A stretch of DNA of 16,979 nt from the NCBI GenBank assembly GCA_045586905.1, contig JAZNBF010000018.1:1-16979 (forward strand), read 5' to 3'. The translations under genes were made by a program, and so were the position numbers. This DNA is from RGIG1828 sp045586905 (GTDB lineage Bacteria; Bacillota; Clostridia; UMGS1810). The stretch's first letter is position 1. Each line of letters starts with the position of its first letter. The notes below the pieces were generated by a model. The model was not told where the DNA came from. It did not search any database and saw only the letters and a list, made by a program, of their open reading frames with translations. Below, piece by piece: positions 6,568 through 13,325 of this stretch.

Positions 6568-7044
6568 ATGCAGTTTGAAGAGGGCAAAATCGTCACCGGT
6601 AAGGTAACAGGTGTTACAAATTTCGGAGCTTTTGTAGATTTGGGCGAGGGTGTAACAGGTCTTGTTCACATCTCTGAAATTTCCACAGCCTATGTAAAAG
6701 ATATAAACGACCATGTAAAAGTTGGTGACAGTGTTGAAGTAAAAATTCTTCCACCCGACAAAAAGGGCAAGATTGGTCTTTCTATCAAACAGGCAATGCA
6801 AGACGACGGCAAAAAAGAATCTTTTTCAAAACCCCGTTTTGAAAAGAAACCCCGTGCAACCAAGCTCCCCGAAACAGATCTCCATGCCCAACCTGCCGAA
6901 TTTGAGTGGGGCAGGTCTTTCGATGAAGGTCTTTCCTTTGAAGACAAACTCAACAAGTTCAAACAAGCCAGCGATGAAAAAATGCACGACATCAAGCGCA
7001 ACATTGAGTCTAAAAGAGGAAAAGGCAAAGCAGGCACACATTGA
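6568..7044 (+). CDS. yabR: S1 RNA-binding domain protein YabR
   Basis: 158 residues. ATG 6568 follows AGAGGGGG. A single S1 (OB-fold) domain occupies about residues 4-75, with GKVTGVTNFGAFVDLGEG, GLVHISEIS, KVGDSVEVKI and GKIGLSIKQA, all conserved S1 blocks. The C-terminal half is charged and low in complexity, ending in a short helix with FEDKLNKFKQASDEKM and a basic tail. This matches B. subtilis YabR, whose exact role is not settled but which resembles general-stress/ribosome-associated S1 proteins. It is the last gene of the cluster; a strong terminator follows 18 bp after the stop. In Bacillus the next gene is spoIIE, which is absent here. Confidence 0.9.
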   Translation: MQFEEGKIVTGKVTGVTNFGAFVDLGEGVTGLVHISEISTAYVKDINDHVKVGDSVEVKILPPDKKGKIGLSIKQAMQDDGKKESFSKPRFEKKPRATKLPETDLHAQPAEFEWGRSFDEGLSFEDKLNKFKQASDEKMHDIKRNIESKRGKGKAGTH

Positions 7045-7062
7045 TTTTACATAGCAAATATC

Positions 7063-7098
7063 AACAAGACCGGCATTAAAAAACCGGTCTTGTTTTTT
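7063..7098 (+). terminator. Rho-independent terminator after yabR
   Basis: Perfect 11-bp stem AACAAGACCGG (7063-7073) and CCGGTCTTGTT (7084-7094), a 10-nt loop, and a T-run to 7098. It marks the end of the yab/divIC cluster. Confidence 0.92.
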
Positions 7099-7148
7099 AT
7101 GGTGTAAGAAAATGTAACTTATTTACATATGTATATAGATTTTTTTCA

Positions 7149-7177
7149 TTTACCAAATGTAATATATGATGTATAAT
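7149..7177 (+). promoter_or_regulatory. SigA promoter for the glycosidase-like gene
   Basis: TTTACC (7149-7154), 17 bp spacer, TATAAT (7172-7177). The predicted start near 7184 leaves a short leader to AAGGAGG at 7191. Two copies of AAATGTAA flank the region (about 7111 and 7155), with TTACAT between them in inverted orientation, so an operator is possible. The motif is AT-rich and could be chance. Confidence 0.7.
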
Positions 7178-7205
7178 TTCAAAAAAACCCAAGGAGGCTT
7201 ATGTT

Positions 7206-8756
7206 ATGATTTCTTTTGCAAATCAGGCTCTTAAAGAATATAACTCCGAGCATAGCGGCTTTCAGGGCGGCTTTGACGGAAGACCATTTTGGAATGTACA
7301 TTCGTCACAGTTTATCTACAACCCAAGACTGTCTTTCCCAATAATTCCGGGCGCAAAGAAATACATCTACACTGCTACCGATGAAGACGGAAAAAATTAT
7401 AGCTTTGAATCAACAAAATCAATCTCTTTCCTCACAGAAATATGGAAAGACCTTCCCACAGGCATGACCACGCTTAAGGTTGATGCCTATAACAAAGACG
7501 GTGATTTTATGTGTGTGGCAGGCATGCGCACATTCTTCAAGTGTGATCCGTTCCCCGGCAGAGACAATCTTCCTCCAAAGGCATATTCCTATCGTGAATG
7601 TGCTCTCAAGGCATATCGCTACATCTATAACTCCAAGGAGATACAGTATCTTCTGGAAACAGGAAGACCTGACCCTGACTATAACCTCAACCTGTATCCT
7701 TCCAAAATGCTTTCCAGCGTTATAATTGCGATGGTCACATACGCAAAAATGGAACCCGAAAATGCTTCTAAAGCTATGGATATAGCCAAAAAAGCCGCAG
7801 ATTATCTTCTGGATGTTGTCACCTATAAAGAGGGCACTCCTCTTGCAGGCCTTCCCTATACTTACAGCACAGAGCATCTGAGAGAAGGTCAGAAGCCTCA
7901 GATTACTGCTGCTGCAAATAGAATGGGCAATGTAATGATGATATATCCTTGCAAGGTTGCCGAAGCATACTTTACTTTGGCAGATGCAACAGGAGAATCA
8001 AAATACTCCGATGCGGCAATGAAAATTGCCCAATTTTACAAAAGCAATCTTCAGCCAAACGGAACATGGCATCTGTTCCTTTCTTCCCTGGACGGAAAGC
8101 CGCAGGTGGAAAACTACTGTGTTCCCAATGCAATAATACCTCTTTTGACAACAATGCATGAAAAAACAGGAGACAAGGTATGGAAAGATATGGCAGACAA
8201 CTGCTATGGTTACATACAGAAAACCTGCATAGACGGTTACGACTGGGAGGGACAATTTGAAGACACTGCTTTTTCATCAAGACATGAAAACATGACTCAT
8301 TTTATTGCTCTGTCAGTAATAAATCACATTGCAAAAACCAAAGCTGATGATCCCAAAGCAGTAGAAACAGCTGTATCAATTATGCGCTTTGTAGAAGATC
8401 AGTTTGTGGTCTGGGGCAGATACTCACCCTGGTGCCGCTCTGCCACTTACAGACAGTGCTGGGAATCACCCGCAGGTCTTGAGCAGTATGAATGGTATGT
8501 GCCTGTCGATTCAAGCACCTCTGCTATTGCCGAAGCCTTTATGGAAGTATACACACTCACAGGCGATAAGCTCTGGTATGAAAAGGCGTGCGCTCTTTTT
8601 GATAAGATAACAAGAATGCAAAACGAAGAAACCGGCCTTATCCCTACACAGTGGATAACAGAAGATCCCAAACACAAAATCTGGAATTTCTGGACCAATT
8701 GTCATCTTGCATGCGCAAGAATACTGTATAATATTGCAAATAAATTTGAAAACTGA
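7206..8756 (+). CDS. Six-hairpin (alpha/alpha-barrel) glycosidase-like protein, function unknown
   Basis: 516 residues. ATG 7206 is eight bases after a perfect AAGGAGG. There is no signal peptide or membrane helix, so it should act in the cytosol. Residues about 35-115 look like a beta-sandwich (fibronectin/Ig-like: PRLSFPIIPGAKKYIYTA, then WKDLPTGMTTLKVDAYNKDGD). Residues about 125-516 show repeated pairs of helices with aromatic and glycine-rich turns, as in the six-hairpin glycosidase superfamily and related sugar lyases and epimerases. Notable blocks are VENYCVPNAI (301-310), WEGQFEDTAF (347-356), SATYRQCWESPAGLEQYEWY (412-431) and WNFWTNCHLACAR (493-505). The acidic residues in these could be catalytic, but I cannot assign them. 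It is a single-gene unit with its own promoter and terminator, placed where spoIIE would be expected. The substrate is unknown; the fold call is moderate. Confidence 0.6.
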   Translation: MISFANQALKEYNSEHSGFQGGFDGRPFWNVHSSQFIYNPRLSFPIIPGAKKYIYTATDEDGKNYSFESTKSISFLTEIWKDLPTGMTTLKVDAYNKDGDFMCVAGMRTFFKCDPFPGRDNLPPKAYSYRECALKAYRYIYNSKEIQYLLETGRPDPDYNLNLYPSKMLSSVIIAMVTYAKMEPENASKAMDIAKKAADYLLDVVTYKEGTPLAGLPYTYSTEHLREGQKPQITAAANRMGNVMMIYPCKVAEAYFTLADATGESKYSDAAMKIAQFYKSNLQPNGTWHLFLSSLDGKPQVENYCVPNAIIPLLTTMHEKTGDKVWKDMADNCYGYIQKTCIDGYDWEGQFEDTAFSSRHENMTHFIALSVINHIAKTKADDPKAVETAVSIMRFVEDQFVVWGRYSPWCRSATYRQCWESPAGLEQYEWYVPVDSSTSAIAEAFMEVYTLTGDKLWYEKACALFDKITRMQNEETGLIPTQWITEDPKHKIWNFWTNCHLACARILYNIANKFEN

Positions 8757-8764
8757 TGGGTTTG

Positions 8765-8793
8765 TTGACAGTATAAAGGAAAAGATATATACG
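8765..8793 (+). promoter_or_regulatory. Orphan SigA-like promoter followed by a terminator (candidate small RNA)
   Basis: TTGACA (8765-8770), a perfect -35, then 17 bp, then TATACG (8788-8793), a fair -10. No gene follows on this strand: transcription from about 8800 would run about 65-70 nt into the hairpin at 8831-8866. I see no small reading frame with a Shine-Dalgarno in that stretch. It could be a small RNA gene or a chance match. Confidence 0.4.
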
Positions 8794-8830
8794 ATTACTG
8801 AAAAATACTCTTACAACATAAAGCAAAAAT

Positions 8831-8866
8831 AAAAGCCATACATCTTTTTTGAGATGTATGGCTTTT
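8831..8866. terminator. Bidirectional terminator between convergent genes
   Basis: Stem AAAAGCCATACATCT (8831-8845) with AGATGTATGGCTTTT (8852-8866), a 6-nt loop, and T-runs on both strands (A-run before the stem, T-run after). It can stop both the plus-strand glycosidase-like gene and the minus-strand CAP gene. Confidence 0.9.
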
Positions 8867-8878
8867 TGATTTTTCAGA

Positions 8879-9820
8879 TTATCTTTTTATAAGCATCAGT
8901 GTCCAGTATGTACCATTCTGACCGCCTGCATAATATCCAACACCAATGTGAGTAAACTCATTGCTTAAAATGATGTCTTTGTGAGAGGTCGAATTCAACC
9001 AGCTGTCAAGCACTTCTTGAGCTGTTAAAAATCCTGATGCAAGGTTTTCGGCAGCTGCATCGTATTTGACACCGTCTGCATCAAGACGGTCAAACGGATT
9101 TGTGCCGGAGTGTGAAGTGTGGCTGAAATAGCCATATTCTGCCATATCCTTGGAATGTGCGAGAGCTACTGCACACACATCTTTATCAATTGTAAGAGTT
9201 GCAATGCCAAGCTCAGCTCGTTTTGCATTTATAAGGTTCATAAGGTCTTTTGCAAGATTGTCGTTGATTTTGTTTATATATGCAGGACCATTGTCTATAA
9301 CAGGATTGTAGGGGTTTGTATTTACATCGGGTTTTTCCTGTGCACCATCGGAACCAACTTGGGTGTCGGGCTGTGTGCCGGGCTCCGGCTCAACATAATC
9401 TTTTGTTTTAAGGATAACTTTTTTGTTTGCATCATCCCACTCAACTGTGCACTGCATTGCTTCGCAAACTGCTCTCACGGGAACGAGTGTAGAACCGTTT
9501 TCAATAAACGGTGCAACGGGAATGGTGATAATGTCAGTGTTTACAAGCATTTTGTCAGAACCGATAGACAGGATGACGGTTTTATCGTCTTTTTGTGCAA
9601 CCACTTTCTGATGAGCTTCGCTCCAGTTGATTTCCATTCCGAGAGCTTCAAATATCGGACGGAAAGGCACCATAATGCTACCCGACACATTTGTTGGCTG
9701 GGTAGATGTTTCAAGAATTTTACCGTCAAGGTAAATTGTGACAGGGGTGTCGGAAAGTACGGGAATCTGGGCTATCATTAAAAGCACTGCAATAAATACA
9801 CTTAGTATTTTTTTCATCAT
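8879..9820 (-). CDS. Secreted stalk-domain and CAP (SCP/PR1-like) protein
   Basis: 313 residues from ATG 9820, seven bases after AAGGAG; the ATG at 9826 is too close to that site. Residues 1-24 form a Sec signal peptide (KK, then a hydrophobic stretch to VLSD). Residues about 26-140 form a copper-amine-oxidase N-terminal 'stalk' domain with two repeats (IMVPFRPIFEALG, TLVPVRAVCEAM, each followed by W and KKV-type strands), common in Clostridia exoproteins. A linker with P, E, T and Q (141-180) leads to a CAP domain (about 190-313). That domain carries the family residues: FSHTSHSG (H234), AAENLASG (E258), SWLNSTSHKDII (H280) and HIGVGYY. It resembles YkwD/SafA-associated CAP proteins. Function in bacteria is mostly unknown; the stalk suggests attachment to the wall or polymers. 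Transcribed alone from the minus strand. Confidence 0.85.
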   Translation of the reverse strand: MMKKILSVFIAVLLMIAQIPVLSDTPVTIYLDGKILETSTQPTNVSGSIMVPFRPIFEALGMEINWSEAHQKVVAQKDDKTVILSIGSDKMLVNTDIITIPVAPFIENGSTLVPVRAVCEAMQCTVEWDDANKKVILKTKDYVEPEPGTQPDTQVGSDGAQEKPDVNTNPYNPVIDNGPAYINKINDNLAKDLMNLINAKRAELGIATLTIDKDVCAVALAHSKDMAEYGYFSHTSHSGTNPFDRLDADGVKYDAAAENLASGFLTAQEVLDSWLNSTSHKDIILSNEFTHIGVGYYAGGQNGTYWTLMLIKR

Positions 9821-9848
9821 AACCATTCTCCTTTTCTTTTGATCTGGC

Positions 9849-9871
9849 AGCAGATATTTTTTTCATCTGCT
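9849..9871 (-). other. Stem-loop at the 5' end of the CAP-gene leader
   Basis: On the minus strand AGCAGAT and ATCTGCT form a 7-bp stem around a 9-nt loop. The predicted start of transcription (about 9870) coincides with its first base, so the messenger RNA would begin with a hairpin, a feature that often stabilises mRNA. The start site is predicted, not known. Confidence 0.45.
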
Positions 9872-9876
9872 TTCTT

Positions 9877-9905
9877 ATTATATCATATTACACAGGATTT
9901 GTCTA
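9877..9905 (-). promoter_or_regulatory. SigA promoter of the CAP-protein gene
   Basis: Minus strand: TAGACA (9905-9900), 17 bp spacer, TATAAT (9882-9877), with an extended -10 TGA directly before it. A well-formed housekeeping promoter about 57 bp upstream of the start codon. Confidence 0.75.
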
Positions 9906-9966
9906 TATTTTATTTCGCATAAAATCAAAAGGTATTCCCACGATATATAATACATTTAAAAGGCAC

Positions 9967-9995
9967 TTGCAATAAAACACGATTTGTGTTATACT
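9967..9995 (+). promoter_or_regulatory. SigA promoter of the membrane-anchored protein gene at 10031
   Basis: TTGCAA (9967-9972), 17 bp spacer, TATACT (9990-9995) with an extended -10 TGT immediately before it. It is divergent from the CAP-gene promoter at 9877-9905; the two -35 elements lie about 60 bp apart. Confidence 0.75.
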
Positions 9996-10030
9996 TTAGT
10001 GTGATAAGTTGTGATAAAAGGAGCATATAT

Positions 10031-10804
10031 ATGCAGACACAGGAAAACAAGAAAAAACTAAAAAAAGAAATAATTGCAGTCATCGCTGTCGCTGCGCTTT
10101 GTGTTGTCATTGCTGCAGTTTTTGTTATACAGTATGCTGTGAAAACATATAATGAAGAAAAAGCAATAAGTGAGTTCAGTGAAAAATTCGGCCAGAAGCT
10201 TCAGGAAAATTCAGAAAAAGCCGAAGAACTTAAAGGCTCAGTCAACACTGAGCTTGTTGGGACCTATCAGTCCATGGGTGAATTTTCCGGAAGCGATCAG
10301 ACTCAGGCAGTGGGGGCCATGCAGCTCCTTCCCGACGGTAAGGCTGTTGCACGCACCTTTGGCAACGCCGATTTTAACGGTTGGTGGACCTCTTCCCAAA
10401 AAGACGGAGTAGATTTTGTGGCAATAGGTCTTGACGGAAAAAGTGATGTTCTTCTATATCAGAGATCGGGCTCATATCTTATGGATGTAAAGAGCATTTA
10501 TTATGGTGAAGTCAAAAATTCTTCTACTTTCGATACAACCTTTATCAGTGAATCTTCCACCGGCAAAATGACAATGGAACTCAAATCAGACGGCAGTGTC
10601 AGTGCAGAATTTATCGACACCAATGAAAATTCACAAAACAATGGTGTAAAATTTGCTCTTAGGGGTAAATATTCTGTCGATGGCAAATTTATCGACATAG
10701 TTCTCAACGGTGTCCAGACAAGATTTTTAACATTTGACTATGGCATGGACAATGCAAACAGAGACAGTGGTCTGGCATCAATTTATTTTGAAAAGATAGA
10801 TTGA
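10031..10804 (+). CDS. Membrane-anchored protein with beta-rich outer domain, unknown function
   Basis: 257 residues; ATG 10031 is seven bases after AAAAGGAG. A basic cytosolic start (MQTQENKKKLKKE) is followed by one membrane helix (about 13-36) with no obvious signal-peptidase site, so it is probably an N-anchored protein with its bulk outside. A helical, charged linker (37-70) leads to a region from about 74 to 257 with two similar beta-type units. One runs LVGTYQS to NGWWTSS, with LLPDGKAVA. The other contains KMTMELKSDGSVSAEF, then GKYSVDGKFIDIVLNG. The pattern 'GTYQ ... L.pDGka' is common in lipocalin-like lipoprotein domains of Firmicutes, but I do not recognise a specific family. It has its own promoter; a further promoter separates it from the next gene. 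Confidence 0.65.
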   Translation: MQTQENKKKLKKEIIAVIAVAALCVVIAAVFVIQYAVKTYNEEKAISEFSEKFGQKLQENSEKAEELKGSVNTELVGTYQSMGEFSGSDQTQAVGAMQLLPDGKAVARTFGNADFNGWWTSSQKDGVDFVAIGLDGKSDVLLYQRSGSYLMDVKSIYYGEVKNSSTFDTTFISESSTGKMTMELKSDGSVSAEFIDTNENSQNNGVKFALRGKYSVDGKFIDIVLNGVQTRFLTFDYGMDNANRDSGLASIYFEKID

Positions 10805-10844
10805 TATTTTTCATATGGAACAATAGATATTCGCATTTTCACAT

Positions 10845-10873
10845 CTGACACTATGATAGGTGTGTTCTATAAA
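10845..10873 (+). promoter_or_regulatory. SigA promoter for the 10921-13277 gene pair
   Basis: CTGACA (10845-10850), 17 bp spacer, TATAAA (10868-10873), one mismatch from consensus in each box. The predicted start near 10880 gives a 40-nt leader. Transcription probably continues into the gene at 11814, as only 20 bp separate the two. Confidence 0.65.
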
Positions 10874-10920
10874 GCATCTTGGGGTTTTGGCAAAAAAACA
10901 AAGCAGGGGTGACTTTAAAC

Positions 10921-11793
10921 ATGCGTCTCAAAAGGGCAATTTTTGTATGGCTTATAGTTGTTTTTTCTTTGTTTGCTACATGTGCTTTTGCTAAAGAGTA
11001 TAATATTGAGCAGTTTGAGATCAATCACATCTCAATACCGTCCTCTTTTTCCGCATGCACAAGAGAAGAGTGTGACTACGGTTTTTCGAATATTCTGAGT
11101 GCAAACGGATACACTCATTCTTCATGGACAGAGAATGTAATGATACCGGGCGACTTATACCTTTGTGGCCGCGATGCCTCGGGCAATACAATAAATGTGT
11201 CTGTGTCCGATCCTTCAACCGAAGAGGAAAAGAAAGACAACTTCAAATTTCATCGCCTTATGTATGACTACAATCTCTACGATTTTAGTGCAAAAGTAAA
11301 AGAAAAAGCCATGGTAAAATACCGTGATTCACTTGTTGAAGAAGGAGTAAACAAGAGAAAAATAATGCGCATCAAGTGGTTTGAGAGAGATGAACTTTCA
11401 ACCTACACACCATATATTCTTGGCATATATGAAACCGAAGGCGGTTCATATGTAAGCGACTGGTACACGATATATAACGGAAATATTTTCAGAATATCTC
11501 AGGTATCAAAATATGCACCAAAAAAACAGCAGTTATCTTCTGCAAGTGAAATTATAAAAGGAATCGAATTTAAAAGCGAAATTGACTACTCTCAGGCAAA
11601 ACAGGTGTACAGGCAAAACCAACGTGTCAAACTGCCCGAACGACTAAATGTAAAGCAAAAGAGATCTAAGGTATTGGTGGGAGCATCTCTCGCTTTCATA
11701 TCGGTTGTAATATTGGCGGCGATTTCCATAACAACTGCAAAGATAAGAAAAAGAAGCCGAAGCAGCAGGCACAGTAAAAACGGAAGATATTAA
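10921..11793 (+). CDS. Type I membrane protein with signal peptide, unknown function
   Basis: 290 residues from ATG 10921, ten bases after GCAGGGGTGA; an in-frame TTG at 10879 lacks a site and would spoil the signal peptide. Residues 1-24 form a Sec signal peptide ending at CAFA. The outer domain (25-250) opens with YNIEQFEINHISIPSSF and closes with SASEIIKGIEFKSE. This beginning and end recall the PsbP/DcrB-like fold (a short strand, 'IPxxF', and a final 'ii.gi.f' unit), but the middle is not recognisable. A single helix (251-273) is followed by a very basic tail (KIRKRSRSSRHSKNGR). Extracellular cysteines at 46, 51 and 82 are present. It is likely co-transcribed with the LRR protein next to it, which also places its bulk outside the membrane. 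Confidence 0.6.
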   Translation: MRLKRAIFVWLIVVFSLFATCAFAKEYNIEQFEINHISIPSSFSACTREECDYGFSNILSANGYTHSSWTENVMIPGDLYLCGRDASGNTINVSVSDPSTEEEKKDNFKFHRLMYDYNLYDFSAKVKEKAMVKYRDSLVEEGVNKRKIMRIKWFERDELSTYTPYILGIYETEGGSYVSDWYTIYNGNIFRISQVSKYAPKKQQLSSASEIIKGIEFKSEIDYSQAKQVYRQNQRVKLPERLNVKQKRSKVLVGASLAFISVVILAAISITTAKIRKRSRSSRHSKNGRY

Positions 11794-11813
11794 TATACGA
11801 AAGGATGAAAAAC

Positions 11814-13277
11814 ATGGCTGTTATCAAATGTGCAAATTGCGAAAATGAAATTTTAGACACCGAAATTGTTTGTCCTTATTGCGACTATCCCGTATCTGCT
11901 CCCGAAGAAGACAAGAAAGAGGAAGCCCTGTCCGGCATGAACGGTGAAACCATAAGAATTTCCCTCTCTTCAAAACCCGAAGAGAAGAATGATGCTTTGG
12001 AAGAAATCTCTGAGGCCACACCAGAAGAAAAGCCTGAAGAGATACACCCGGATACAGCTGAGGAAAAGCCTGAAGAAGCATATGACGATGCATCTGAAGA
12101 GGTGCAAGATAATAATACCGAAGAAATCACTGATGATATGCGGGAGTCTGAAGATATATCTGTCAAGACTTATGAAGAAGCAGATGACGTAAAAGCTGAA
12201 GAGACAGATGAGACAAAAAAAGAATCCGACTCTTCTACAATGAAAATATCAAAAGATGATATTCGTTCCGATGCACTGCGTCGTTCTCTTGAAGAGAGAA
12301 AAGCAAAGCGTGAGCAAACAGAGAATACAAAGAAAAAGAAAGACCACAAGCTTGTTATTCTGACAGTTACAATCATCGGTATTTTTGTAATAATATATCT
12401 TTTAATAAATGTTTTTCAGAGCATCGTTGGCGAAGGTCTTTTTGAAGACGAAAAGGAAAGCAAAAAATCAAAAGTTGAGGTTGACTCCTCTGCCGAATTG
12501 ATAGACCTCGGATTTGAAATACATTCCCACACTCTCACAATAGTAGAAGAAGCTATCGTGAGCACAGACTATCAGGCCGGTGACGAAAAACCCTGGAAAG
12601 ATCACAAAAAGGATATTACCAATCTCACCATAGCCGATGGCATTGAAACAATTGGTGCCCATGCCTTTGACGACCTTAAGGGCCTCAGACATGTAACTCT
12701 GGCACCCTCTGTCAAAACAATTGGCGACAGTGCTTTTTATGCTTGTTCCAAGCTTGAAAAACTTGCTTTTGACAGTGAAAAAATCAGTCTCGAAAGCATT
12801 GGCAACTATGCGTTTACCGACTGCGATTCTCTCGAGAGTGTGACTTTTGGCTCAGGACTTAAACAAATAGGAGAGGGCGTTTTCAAAAGCTGTGACAATC
12901 TCGAAAAGGTTGTCATCCCCGACTCAGTAGAAGAAATTGGTGCCGATGCATTTCTTGGTTGCCATAAGCTTGTCATTGAGTGTTCAAGGGAAAGCTATGC
13001 ATATGAATATGCAACACAGAATGGCATAAAAGTTGAGATTGAGGGTGAAGAAGGTGCTCACCAGGAGCCTTCAGCTCCTGTCGTAGAGCCGAAGCCAACT
13101 ACTCCCGTAAAACCACCTCAACCATCTACTCCCCCCGCAGAGCCACCTGCAGACACTCCTGCACCTGAACCAACCAACGAAGAAAAAATAGCGGCTCTCA
13201 TGGCTCAGTTTGCAAGTGCGCAGACTCAGGAAGAAAAGGATAACATACTTGCACAGATCGATGCGTTGACAAATTAA
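11814..13277 (+). CDS. Zinc-ribbon, single-pass membrane protein with BspA-type leucine-rich repeats
   Basis: 487 residues from ATG 11814, nine bases after AAGG; ATG 11805 overlaps that site. An N-terminal zinc ribbon has C6-x2-C9 and C20-x2-C23 (ANC, then CPYC). Residues 30-175 are acidic and low in complexity, including a 12-residue repeat (69-104), and turn basic just before the membrane helix (180-202). Outside follow BspA-type LRRs (about 265-390) with the repeated pattern 'IGdxAFxxCxxLexvxf/Ip' and the usual closing block SYAYEYATQNGI. Then come a Pro/Thr-rich segment (418-454) and a short helix (455-487). The zinc ribbon is predicted to be cytosolic and the LRRs exported, a layout suited to linking surface binding with an inside partner, but no partner is known. 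It ends 0-2 bp before a strong shared terminator. Confidence 0.75.
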   Translation: MAVIKCANCENEILDTEIVCPYCDYPVSAPEEDKKEEALSGMNGETIRISLSSKPEEKNDALEEISEATPEEKPEEIHPDTAEEKPEEAYDDASEEVQDNNTEEITDDMRESEDISVKTYEEADDVKAEETDETKKESDSSTMKISKDDIRSDALRRSLEERKAKREQTENTKKKKDHKLVILTVTIIGIFVIIYLLINVFQSIVGEGLFEDEKESKKSKVEVDSSAELIDLGFEIHSHTLTIVEEAIVSTDYQAGDEKPWKDHKKDITNLTIADGIETIGAHAFDDLKGLRHVTLAPSVKTIGDSAFYACSKLEKLAFDSEKISLESIGNYAFTDCDSLESVTFGSGLKQIGEGVFKSCDNLEKVVIPDSVEEIGADAFLGCHKLVIECSRESYAYEYATQNGIKVEIEGEEGAHQEPSAPVVEPKPTTPVKPPQPSTPPAEPPADTPAPEPTNEEKIAALMAQFASAQTQEEKDNILAQIDALTN

Positions 13278-13325
13278 AACTAAAAAACTTTCCAAAGCAG
13301 TTGCTTTGGAAAGTTTTTTTAGTTT
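13276..13325. terminator. Bidirectional terminator between the LRR gene and the HAD gene
   Basis: Arms of about 22 bp (A/T-rich outer part, CTTTCCAAAGC core at 13288-13298 with GCTTTGGAAAG at 13303-13313) around AGTT, with one extra T in the right arm. T-runs on both strands make it work in both directions. The stop codon of the minus-strand HAD gene (13319-13321) lies inside the right arm. Confidence 0.9.

Noticed and set aside
7100..7165. AAATGTAA repeats as an operator
   Set aside because: Short, AT-rich and imperfectly spaced; could easily be chance, so it is only mentioned under the promoter.
9119..9781. 220-codon open frame on the plus strand, rich in Cys and Phe
   Set aside because: It lies antisense to the well-supported CAP-protein gene, has no ribosome-binding site and its composition is that of a reverse-strand shadow.
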